Below, piece by piece: positions 10,320 to 17,471 of a stretch of DNA of 64,000 nucleotides. Positions within the stretch are counted from its first letter, which is position 1. Each line of letters starts with the position of its first letter. Under the pieces are notes generated by a model. It ran no database searches. It had not been told where the DNA came from and saw only the letters and a program-made list of their open reading frames with translations. A program made the translations under genes and the position numbers. Origin of the DNA: Aureimonas fodinaquatilis (GTDB taxonomy: Bacteria; Pseudomonadota; Alphaproteobacteria; Rhizobiales; Rhizobiaceae); assembly GCF_008369445.1 (NCBI RefSeq), contig NZ_VTWH01000003.1:62001-126000 (forward strand), in the 5' to 3' direction.

Positions 10320-10356
10320 GTTTCATGCAGAAACGTTGGGCGGCCCTGCATGAAAC
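10320..10356 (-). promoter_or_regulatory. Intercistronic hairpin A directly after the binding-protein stop codon
   Basis: Arms GTTTCATGCAG (10320-10330) and CTGCATGAAAC (10346-10356) are perfectly complementary over 11 bp. The structure begins five bases after the stop codon of the binding-protein gene. With hairpin B it probably raises binding-protein expression relative to the permeases, as is common in binding-protein operons. Confidence 0.6.
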
Positions 10357-10360
10357 TGAT

Positions 10361-11602
10361 CTAGAGCAACGGTTGAATTGAGGCGCAGATTGCCTGAAGG
10401 GATTTGCCGACATCAGCATCAGCACGCCACAAAGCATCAACCCGCGGCTTCATGGCCGCAAAAATCTGCGGAACTTTTTCATGCGCAGGGTGGACACGTC
10501 CGTCCTGGATCGCGGCCGCCACGGTTTGCATGATGTCGGGTGAAAGCAATGCGTTGTTGTTGATGAAGGCGTCACTTGCAAGGACGCTCTGGCGTGCTGG
10601 CGGGAAGAACTGTGCCAGGGCCGTTACGGATTGCGGCGTTGTCATCTCGGCAACAAGTTCAGCAGCCAGCTCTTTGTTTGCACTGGATTCAAACACAACG
10701 AAGCCAGCCTGACCGATCACAGGAGCCTCTTCACCGCCGGGTCCGGTTGGCAATGGTGCAATGCCCCAGTCAAAGCCTGCCTCGGCCATTTTCGAAGCAC
10801 GGGAAATCTGGTTCACCGTCATTGCAGAACTGCCGGAGAAGTAGTCTCCCTGTTCGCCTGGGGGAACGATTGTCTTGTCGACAAACACCATGTCATGCAA
10901 CTGCTGCACGGCCTGAACCGCGGCCGGGCTGTCAAACCCGCATTTGCCATCTTCCCAGAGGTCGCCGCCATAGGCGCGGATTGGCGGCAGAAACGCATGG
11001 GTCATGCGTGCGCCATATCCTTCACCATCCTTGAACTCGAGAGCCCATTTGCCCGGATTGGCTTCCACCAGTTTTTTCGAGATTTCCTGGAACGTCGTCA
11101 TGTTCCACTCGCCCTTGGCGGCAAGCTGTGCAGGGTCTTCCAGACCTGCCTGATCGAACATCGCCTTATTGTAGTAGATCAGGAATGGCGAGGTGGAAAA
11201 CGGTACGCCATAAACCTTTTCCTCATCACGCCACAGCGCCATGCCGGGCTCGGTGAAGTCCGCCAGATTGTAGTCTGGATAGGCTTCAAGCGTCGGTTTC
11301 AGGTCGGCCAGAATGCCAGCCTTGATGAATGCCGGCGCGGCATCCTCCATCATCCATGCCACATCCGGCGCATTGCCTCCTGCAACCTGAAATGACAGCT
11401 TCTGCGTGTAATCGGTAACGGGAATGGTCTCAAAACGTACATTGACGCCGGGATGAGATGCCTTGAACCCTTCTGCCAGCTCGTTAAGAAGCTTCAAATG
11501 AGCTTCACTTCCCGTATAAACTGCAACACGCAAATCCTGCGCTGAGGCCTGCGTTGCCATCAAGACTATGGCGGACGCCGCTAATGTGAATATGCCCTTC
11601 AT
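10361..11602 (-). CDS. Sugar ABC transporter periplasmic binding protein (family 1)
   Basis: This 413-residue solute-binding protein captures the sugar in the periplasm and delivers it to the permease pair. The chosen start (complement of 11600-11602) has GGGAGGAA upstream and gives a clean signal peptide, MKGIFTLAASAIVLMATQASAQ. A longer in-frame start at 11650 would add 16 residues with no leader character. Family features include the SEAHLKLLNELAEGFKASHPGVNV opening, NAPDVAWMMEDAAPAFIKAG and a Trp/Tyr-rich ligand cleft. It is encoded first among the transporter genes, after the SDR, and is followed by two hairpins. Confidence 0.92.
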   Translation of the reverse strand: MKGIFTLAASAIVLMATQASAQDLRVAVYTGSEAHLKLLNELAEGFKASHPGVNVRFETIPVTDYTQKLSFQVAGGNAPDVAWMMEDAAPAFIKAGILADLKPTLEAYPDYNLADFTEPGMALWRDEEKVYGVPFSTSPFLIYYNKAMFDQAGLEDPAQLAAKGEWNMTTFQEISKKLVEANPGKWALEFKDGEGYGARMTHAFLPPIRAYGGDLWEDGKCGFDSPAAVQAVQQLHDMVFVDKTIVPPGEQGDYFSGSSAMTVNQISRASKMAEAGFDWGIAPLPTGPGGEEAPVIGQAGFVVFESSANKELAAELVAEMTTPQSVTALAQFFPPARQSVLASDAFINNNALLSPDIMQTVAAAIQDGRVHPAHEKVPQIFAAMKPRVDALWRADADVGKSLQAICASIQPLL

Positions 11603-11659
11603 CGCTTCCTCCCGATATGAAGACTGATTTCCGCTCTGTAACGAGCGCACTCTTGGGTA

Positions 11660-12451
11660 TTATTGTGGTGTGGAGACCTGGCCGACAGGCGCATCTCCAA
11701 TCGACCAACCGCCGTTGACCGGAATATCAGCCCCGGTTACGTAGGCCGCCGCATCGCTGCAAAGATATATATATGCGCCGACCAGATCCTCCGGGCGACC
11801 AGGCCGGCCTGCCGGAATTTTTGAAGCAACGGCGCTGCGAAATTGTTGGTCGGCGTAGCGATCTGCATTGGCCTCAATTTCAATCGCCCCTGGTGAAACG
11901 ACATTCATCGTAACTCCGCACGATGCCACTTCCCTGGCAATGCTTCGAACTGCTGTCAGCTGGGCTGATTTCATTGCTGCGTAGACAATCGTTTCAGCGC
12001 GTGGGCGCGTTGCCATAATGCTGCCGGTTGCAACAACACGGCCCCAGCCACGGCTGGTCATTGGTGGCAGCATCCGGCTTGCAACCGTCAGCAGCGCTGC
12101 AAAATTGGCTGCAACATGGTCTGCGACAGTCTGTGGAGACACTTCGTTCCATGGACCACGCCGCTCGATTGCAGCGTTCCAGATCAGTATATCAATATCG
12201 CCGGCCGCATTGAGTGCCTGATCTGCAAATGCGGCTGCGGCGTTTGGCTGGGTGAAGTCTGCTTCCAGAACCGGAGTCTGGCCGCCCAGCAGGCGGGCAA
12301 GGTCTTCAGCCGCATCCTGATCACTGAAATGGTGCACCACAAGCGAGGCACCCTGTTCCGCCAGCCCCAGGGCAACGGCTCGTCCAATGCCGGAACTTGC
12401 GCCTGTGACCAGCGCCCGCTTTCCTGCCAGAGAGAACCGGTCGGTGCTCAT
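11660..12451 (-). CDS. Short-chain dehydrogenase/reductase
   Basis: This 263-residue classical SDR has the Rossmann motif TGASSGIG (about residues 17-24), the NAA element, a catalytic Ser in VVATGSIMAT and the YxxxK pair in YAAMKSAQ. It ends with the typical SPGAIEIE and GADIPVNGGW blocks. AGGAGG precedes the ATG. Its start overlaps the stop of the FCD regulator gene by four bases. Because uxuA lies in the same operon without uxuB, this enzyme could be the NAD(P)H-dependent reductase that makes D-mannonate from fructuronate, or it could oxidise another sugar acid. That role is inference. Confidence 0.88.
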   Translation of the reverse strand: MSTDRFSLAGKRALVTGASSGIGRAVALGLAEQGASLVVHHFSDQDAAEDLARLLGGQTPVLEADFTQPNAAAAFADQALNAAGDIDILIWNAAIERRGPWNEVSPQTVADHVAANFAALLTVASRMLPPMTSRGWGRVVATGSIMATRPRAETIVYAAMKSAQLTAVRSIAREVASCGVTMNVVSPGAIEIEANADRYADQQFRSAVASKIPAGRPGRPEDLVGAYIYLCSDAAAYVTGADIPVNGGWSIGDAPVGQVSTPQ

Positions 12452-13203
12452 GGATTGCCTCCTCGGCTGTCTTCGGCAACCTCAACCGAGGCAACGTCGG
12501 CAGCTTCATAGTGAGCCAGAATCCTGTCTTCGGCGGCTTGCGGATCTCCCGCCTCAATGGCTTTGAAAATGTCCTGATGTCGCGCAACAGTCCGCCGCCA
12601 ATCATCCATGCTCCGTGTGGAACGCGTCGAGAAAATCTCGGAAACCTGTGTCTGTATCGACCGCAGGCCTTCAATCTGAATGCGAATCATCGAGTTGCCG
12701 GTGGTCATTGCCATGCCGAGGTGAAAGCGGATGTCTGCTTCGGTAAATTCCTGCGGGTTGCCGAGTGACGAATGCATGTCGGCCAGCGCCTTGCGCATGA
12801 GAGCCAGTCCGTCCGCATCGCGCCTGCTGGCGGCCAGCTTTGCGATTCCGGTTTCCATGACCCGGCGCATTTCATTCGCTTCTTTCAGCGATTTGATGCT
12901 GGAGCGCACGGCATAACCGTAGATTTTGTCCATAGGCTCGCCGCTCAGTGCCTTTGCCCTGGCGACTTTGCCCTGCTGGGTTGTCACCAGCCCGGCTGAC
13001 GTCAATTGCCGCAAAGCTTCCCGCGCAATGGGGCGCGAGACGCCAAATTCTTTTGCAATCTCGCCCTCTGGCGGCAGTGCTTCGCCGGGCGCAATGCTTC
13101 CTTCCAGCAGCGCAGCAGCAATGGCATCCGACACTGTGTCGGCCAGACGAAGCGGGCTTGCCACCTTACCACTGAAAATTGTGCTGCGTTTGATCTCGCT
13201 CAT
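12448..13203 (-). CDS. GntR-family regulator, FadR/FCD subfamily
   Basis: This 251-residue DNA-binding regulator has an N-terminal winged helix at about residues 20-90 (LPPEGEIAKEFGVSRPIAREALRQL) and a C-terminal FCD ligand-binding domain. FCD metal-site residues are visible in ADIRFHLGMA, VARHQDIF and LAHYEA. It is the first gene of the minus-strand uptake/uxuA operon and is divergent from the enolase-superfamily operon across 101 bases, so it probably controls both from that region. The ligand is likely a sugar acid or its metabolite. Confidence 0.9.
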   Translation of the reverse strand: MSEIKRSTIFSGKVASPLRLADTVSDAIAAALLEGSIAPGEALPPEGEIAKEFGVSRPIAREALRQLTSAGLVTTQQGKVARAKALSGEPMDKIYGYAVRSSIKSLKEANEMRRVMETGIAKLAASRRDADGLALMRKALADMHSSLGNPQEFTEADIRFHLGMAMTTGNSMIRIQIEGLRSIQTQVSEIFSTRSTRSMDDWRRTVARHQDIFKAIEAGDPQAAEDRILAHYEAADVASVEVAEDSRGGNP

Positions 13204-13304
13204 ACCGATTACCCTAACCTCAACTTTTTAACTTGGCAACTAGGTTTGTTTGTTGATAAGTAGACACCACTGGATGACACTAGCAGGAAACGAAAGCAGA
13301 GAGC
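13204..13304. promoter_or_regulatory. Divergent promoter region of the sugar-acid locus
   Basis: This 101-base A+T-richer spacer lies between the divergent FCD regulator operon and the enolase-superfamily operon. It should hold both promoters and the regulator's operator. I see no perfect palindrome of the TGGT-N-ACCA class here; the closest is the weak CTTGGCAACTAGG at about 13232. Confidence 0.4.
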
Positions 13305-14432
13305 ATGATTTCCGAGCCGATCGAGATCATTGACGTGGTCGCTCATCCACTGCAGCAGACCCTTCCTGTTCCAACTGTGACCTCCTGGGGGAGTTACACG
13401 CAGGTTGGTATGGTTCTGGTCGAAGTCCGCACGCGATGCGGGCTTGTGGGGGTAGGGGAAACTTTGGCCCGCTTCGCGCCCAAGGCCTATGCGGAATTGA
13501 TTCACACCGCCTTGCGACCCCGCCTGATCGGGCAGGATGCGCGAAACATTGCCGCCTTGTGGCACTCAATGCGGCGGGCATTGTCCGGTCGCGCTGGTGG
13601 AATGTTGATTGAAGCGATAGCCGGAGTGGATATTGCCCTCTGGGATATTGCCGGCAAGGCCGCAGGACAGCCAATTTCCAGGCTGCTGGGCGGCATGGGC
13701 CGTGACCGCATCGATGTTTATGCCGCTGCGGTGAACTGGGGCTCGGATGAGCAAGCAGACCGGGAGCTGCAGCGCTATCTGGATGAAGGTTTCACCCGGA
13801 TCAAGATCAAGCTGGCCAGCCATGTGCAGGAAGCCTGCACGCGCGTCGAGAGGATGCGTAGAATTGCCGGCGACACCATCGGCCTGTGTGTTGATGCCAA
13901 TTGGGCCTACGACCTGGATGGGGCAATTGAGGTTGGCCATGCACTGGCCGACAACGGCTATTTCTGGTTTGAGGAGCCGCTAGCTCCAGAGAATGAACAG
14001 GGCTATGAGGAACTGCGCAAACGGTGCACTGTTCCGCTGGCCGCCGGTGAAAGCAATTTCACGCTGGATCAGGCCACCCGGCTTCTGGCATCCCGAACCC
14101 TTTCCATTCTCCAGCCGGACATTGCGCGTTCAGGCGGCTTTACGGAAACGCGCAGAATGGCCGACTATGCGGCTGCACACGGCGTGGCTTACGCGCCGCA
14201 TATCGGCATGTCCGGAATCATCTGTGAAACTGCGAGCATCCACCTCGCAGCGGCCATGCCGAATTTCAAACTTCTCGAATGCGAATGTGATCGCAGTCCC
14301 TTCAAAACCATTCTTGCCGACCTTGAGCCAGCTTGCCTGCGCCAGAAAAACGGCGTCGTCGAGGTGCCGCAGGGGCCGGGACTTGGCATTGAGATTGATT
14401 GGGACGCAGTCAAAACCTTGAGGGCAGAATAG
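13305..14432 (+). CDS. Enolase-superfamily sugar-acid dehydratase (mandelate racemase/muconate lactonizing type)
   Basis: This 375-residue TIM-barrel enzyme abstracts the proton alpha to a carboxylate, with Mg2+ stabilising the enolate. Visible active-site elements are the KxK motif in TRIKIKLASH, the metal ligands in LCVDANWAYD (Asp), FEEPLAPEN (Glu) and AAGESNF (Glu), and the general-base His in YAPHIGMSG. These place it in the mandelate-racemase subgroup, most of whose members dehydrate sugar acids. The exact substrate is not readable from sequence. It heads the plus-strand operon and is divergent from the FCD regulator. A second dehydratase (uxuA) in the same locus suggests two related acids are handled. 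Confidence 0.88.
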   Translation: MISEPIEIIDVVAHPLQQTLPVPTVTSWGSYTQVGMVLVEVRTRCGLVGVGETLARFAPKAYAELIHTALRPRLIGQDARNIAALWHSMRRALSGRAGGMLIEAIAGVDIALWDIAGKAAGQPISRLLGGMGRDRIDVYAAAVNWGSDEQADRELQRYLDEGFTRIKIKLASHVQEACTRVERMRRIAGDTIGLCVDANWAYDLDGAIEVGHALADNGYFWFEEPLAPENEQGYEELRKRCTVPLAAGESNFTLDQATRLLASRTLSILQPDIARSGGFTETRRMADYAAAHGVAYAPHIGMSGIICETASIHLAAAMPNFKLLECECDRSPFKTILADLEPACLRQKNGVVEVPQGPGLGIEIDWDAVKTLRAE

Positions 14433-14434
14433 TA

Positions 14435-15337
14435 ATGGATGCGATAACAAGCTCAACCCTTGCCGAAAGCATGCGACTTGCCTTGCTTCGCGCCGATCCC
14501 GCGCTGAGCCGGTTCGATCCGCTGCCGCGCATCATTGCGCATGACAGCTTTGCAAAGGGCCATTGTGGCTGGTCGCAGCTGGTTGGCAATTACGAGGGTG
14601 ACCTGGATACAATGCTGCCGGGCTATGCGCAGCATTCAAGCGCCATGTTGTCCACCTTGTCGCATTGGGACGCAGGCTCGCACGGCGGCATGAACTCTTC
14701 TTATGCGTTGAAAGTTGCCACCAAACCGGTTGCAGGTTCACGCAATGTCGCAATCAAGCGCCACACGTTTCGCAAGCGCGGGCCGATCCGGCTTGAGGCT
14801 TACTTCACGTTCAAGCCGGAAGCCAATGAACTGAAGCTTTCGGAAACGGACGTGCGGTCGGTCGGCTTCCTGTTCGATCTTCAGGGCGGCGACCAGGATG
14901 GCGACGGCATGCGGGTGATGCCACATATGCGGTTTCTGAATGCCGAAAACGGCGTCCACACGCAAAAATGGCAGTTCAAGCGCGAGACGGGCGACCTGAA
15001 GGCGGTTGGTTCGGAAGACAAGATTTTCAGCCATGACCACCTGAACCCCAATGACTGGCAGGACCTGCCGGATGGCGGACAGCGGCTCTGCTACAACGAA
15101 ATTCCCACCAAGGTAAACTGGACCTACATCTGCTTTGATTTCGATCTGGAAACGATGAGGGCAACCGGGTTCCGGTGCAATGATCGTTACTTCGATATGT
15201 CGCAGTACGAAAGCATCAAGATCCCAGCGATGAAAAACCTCTGGTGCATGCTGAACATCTGCCTGTTTGCGGAAGCCGATACAGACAAGCGCGCCTTTCT
15301 CTATGTCGATTCAGTTTGCCTGTCGGGAGATTTCTGA
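14435..15337 (+). CDS. Uncharacterised protein in sugar-acid operon (possibly DUF6772 family)
   Basis: This 300-residue cytoplasmic-looking protein has no signal peptide or membrane segments. It is rich in aromatic residues, Asp and Asn. Notable stretches are HDSFAKGHCGWSQLVGNYEG, a Gly/Asp cluster DLQGGDQDGDGMRVMP, and FLNAENGVHTQKWQFKRETG. The alternation of strands suggests a beta-sandwich or jelly-roll fold of the kind seen in sugar-binding and lyase domains. From memory it resembles proteins labelled DUF6772, but I cannot confirm that. The start at 14435 is two bases after the preceding stop; an upstream in-frame start at 14399 would lie inside the enolase gene. Its stop overlaps the next start (TGATG). 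The function is unknown. Position in the operon argues for handling of the imported sugar. Confidence 0.75.
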   Translation: MDAITSSTLAESMRLALLRADPALSRFDPLPRIIAHDSFAKGHCGWSQLVGNYEGDLDTMLPGYAQHSSAMLSTLSHWDAGSHGGMNSSYALKVATKPVAGSRNVAIKRHTFRKRGPIRLEAYFTFKPEANELKLSETDVRSVGFLFDLQGGDQDGDGMRVMPHMRFLNAENGVHTQKWQFKRETGDLKAVGSEDKIFSHDHLNPNDWQDLPDGGQRLCYNEIPTKVNWTYICFDFDLETMRATGFRCNDRYFDMSQYESIKIPAMKNLWCMLNICLFAEADTDKRAFLYVDSVCLSGDF

Positions 15338-15672
15338 TGCTGCCTGAAAACATCACAGCCATTGTTACACGAAATGACACCTGGAGCGGTGTGGCAGCAA
15401 GCGAACCTTTTGAGGCGGGCTGGGCCAGAGAGGCCGTGTTCTTTGTTCGCGCATTGAAGCAACCGATTGGCGCTTCTGCAAAGGGGCGTGTCGAAATATC
15501 GCCCGACGGCATCATCTGGATTGCCGAGGGCACCGAGTTCGACCTTCCAGCATCGCGCGATGCAGTGGCTGTCGCCCGTGTCGCACATTTCGGAAACTGG
15601 TTGCGTGTTCGCGCCGAGTTCGCGGACGGCGCTGAATGCACCGTTCTTGTCACTCTCCACCTCAAGGCTTGA
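15337..15672 (+). CDS. Small uncharacterised protein (111 aa) coupled to the preceding gene
   Basis: The start ATG overlaps the preceding stop as TGATG, giving a 111-residue product. It reads as mostly beta strand: FEAGWAREAVFFVRALKQP, GRVEISPDGIIWIAEGTEF, and VAHFGNWLRVRAEFADG followed by CTVLVTLHLKA. There is no signal peptide and I see no known catalytic motif. The ISPDGIIWIAEG and FGNWLRVR phrases recall carbohydrate-binding-like sandwich domains. Translational coupling to the 300-residue protein suggests a two-subunit unit. A longer in-frame start at 15244 would overlap the previous gene by 94 bases and lacks a matching ribosome-binding site. The function is unknown. Confidence 0.7.
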   Translation: MLPENITAIVTRNDTWSGVAASEPFEAGWAREAVFFVRALKQPIGASAKGRVEISPDGIIWIAEGTEFDLPASRDAVAVARVAHFGNWLRVRAEFADGAECTVLVTLHLKA

Positions 15673-15677
15673 TACAC

Positions 15678-16451
15678 ATGACGAACTATTCAACATTCGC
15701 TTCAGACGCTTTCAGTGGCCGTTCGGTTCTGGTCACCGGTGCAGCCAGTGGTATGGGGCTTGAAACGGCGCGTGCCTTTCTTTCAAAGGGTGCCGAGGTT
15801 GTTCTTGCGGACCGTGATGCGGATGGGTTGCAGCGCGCACGCGGCGAGCTTTCCGGCAAAGTCCATACTGTAACGGTGGATGTCGGGCAGCCTGACAGCA
15901 TCGAGAAAATGTTCGAATATTGTGATTCGAACCTCGCCCGCCTCGACAATCTCGTATGCTGCGCGGCCGTCATCACGGCGAAAAAAATCCCCGATCAGGA
16001 TTGGGCGCACTGGGAACGTGTCATGTCCATCAACCTGCTCGGCACATTCTTCACTGCCAAGGGCGCCATCAGCAGAATGCTGACAAACGAGAACGGCGGC
16101 AACATAGTCTGTGTCGCGTCGGATGTTGCCTATCATGGCGGCGGCGGGCTGATTGCCGACACGGCCTATGCTGCGTCGAAAGCAGGAACTCTCTCCATGG
16201 TCAAATCCATTGGACGTGAGCTCGCCGGCAAGAATGTCCGGATCAATGCGCTTAATCCGGGACCAACGGACTCTCCGATGCACAGCCATATCGACCCGGC
16301 TTTGAAAGAGCGGATTGCCGCCAATCTGCCGATGCGCCGCATGGGTCGGCCCGACGATATGGCAGCGGCGATCATGTTCCTTTGTTCGGAAGCGGCAGAG
16401 TTTGTCTATGGCTCTGCGCTGGACGTGGATGGTGGTTCAAGCTTCCGGTAA
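15678..16451 (+). CDS. Short-chain dehydrogenase/reductase
   Basis: This 257-residue classical SDR has the Rossmann motif TGAASGMG at about residues 20-27, an acidic residue after beta-2 (LADRDADG) suggesting NAD(H) preference, NLVCCAAV in place of the usual NNAG, the catalytic YAASK pair, NPGPTDSP and a terminal VDGGSSFR. The start at 15678 follows the small gene by five bases; an earlier in-frame start at 15636 would overlap that gene. It probably oxidises a sugar acid or lactone precursor made in the same pathway. Substrate unknown. Confidence 0.9.
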   Translation: MTNYSTFASDAFSGRSVLVTGAASGMGLETARAFLSKGAEVVLADRDADGLQRARGELSGKVHTVTVDVGQPDSIEKMFEYCDSNLARLDNLVCCAAVITAKKIPDQDWAHWERVMSINLLGTFFTAKGAISRMLTNENGGNIVCVASDVAYHGGGGLIADTAYAASKAGTLSMVKSIGRELAGKNVRINALNPGPTDSPMHSHIDPALKERIAANLPMRRMGRPDDMAAAIMFLCSEAAEFVYGSALDVDGGSSFR

Positions 16452-16569
16452 ACGCCGCACCAACTGCGAGATATGGTTACGGGCTGCACGATGCGCTGAA
16501 GGATCTTCTTCGGGGCATCTGGCGGCCCGTTTCTGTTCATGAGCTGACCAAATTGTATGGAGGTTGAAC

Positions 16570-17418
16570 GTGGAAGAGCATGTTGATCCCTTGCCGGGAC
16601 CCAGAGCTGTCATCGGCGAGGGTCCGAGCTTTGATGCAGCACGCGATACTCTGTGGTGGTTCGACATCCCGTCCGGGCGACTGTTTGAGCACCGGTTTGC
16701 CGACAGGCAAACGGTGATGCATGAGTTGCCCTTCATGGCGAGTGCGCTGGCCCGGATCGATGATGAACGTCAGCTTCTGTGCACGGAAAATGGTTTTTTC
16801 ATCCGAACCATTGCCACCGGAGAACTTCAGCAGCATCAGCCCCTTGAAGCCGATGACACAAGCACCCGTTCCAACGATGCGCGCACGCATGTTTCCGGTG
16901 CCTTTTGGGTAAGCACGATGCACAAGGCTGCAGAAGCGGAATGCGGCTCGATCTACTGGTACAGGAAAGGCGAGGTGCGAAAGCTTTTCGACCGGTTGAC
17001 CGTGCCGAATTCTATCTGCTTCTCACCGGACGGTGAGAGAGCCTATTTTTCTGATACACGCAAATCCACGGTCTACACTGTGGCTTTGGATGCCGAAACC
17101 GGCCTGCCGCAGGGCGAACCAGGCATTTTTATTGAAGATATCCAGGGCCCGGATGGCGCAGTGGTTGATAGTCTGGGCAACATCTACATCGCCCGGTGGG
17201 GCGGTTCGCGAATTTCAGTCTTCTCGGCAGACGGTATCCAGGTTCAGGATATTCCTGTTCCAACGGCTCAGCCAACCTGCCCGGTCTTTATCGGGCATGA
17301 CTTTGGTCGTCTTGCAACGACAACCGCCTCCGTCAACCGGAATGACGAGACTGCTGGCTCAACCTTTGTGCTGCCTGGCCGTGTGAAGGGAATTTCCGAT
17401 CCAGCGGTCGTGCTTTAA
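16570..17418 (+). CDS. SMP-30/gluconolactonase family lactonase
   Basis: This 282-residue six-bladed beta-propeller lactonase hydrolyses a sugar lactone to the acid using a divalent metal. The metal Glu lies in VIGEGPSFD, the Asn/Asp ligands in STRSNDARTHVSGAFWV and the catalytic Asp in NSICFSPDGERAYFSD. Blades repeat the D..G.IYIARWGG pattern. The GTG start at 16570 is chosen because GGAGG ends six bases before it; the TTG at 16564 abuts that motif. A lactonase next to an SDR and a dehydratase fits an oxidative sugar pathway: sugar to lactone, acid, then 2-keto-3-deoxy acid. Confidence 0.9.
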   Translation: MEEHVDPLPGPRAVIGEGPSFDAARDTLWWFDIPSGRLFEHRFADRQTVMHELPFMASALARIDDERQLLCTENGFFIRTIATGELQQHQPLEADDTSTRSNDARTHVSGAFWVSTMHKAAEAECGSIYWYRKGEVRKLFDRLTVPNSICFSPDGERAYFSDTRKSTVYTVALDAETGLPQGEPGIFIEDIQGPDGAVVDSLGNIYIARWGGSRISVFSADGIQVQDIPVPTAQPTCPVFIGHDFGRLATTTASVNRNDETAGSTFVLPGRVKGISDPAVVL

Positions 17419-17423
17419 AGCTT

Positions 17424-17451
17424 CTTTGTGCGCTCGAATGACCGCACAAAG
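17424..17451. terminator. Probable bidirectional terminator between the lactonase gene and acnB
   Basis: Arms CTTTGTGCG (17424-17432) and CGCACAAAG (17443-17451) form a 9-bp perfect stem with a 10-base loop between two convergent stop codons. There is no long T-run, so strength is uncertain. Confidence 0.6.
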
Positions 17452-17471
17452 AGCCAGCATATCGTGACGTT

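Noticed and set aside
13204-13304. FCD-regulator palindrome in the divergent sugar-acid promoter.
   Set aside because: CTTGGCAACTAGG is too imperfect to call; kept only as a promoter region.
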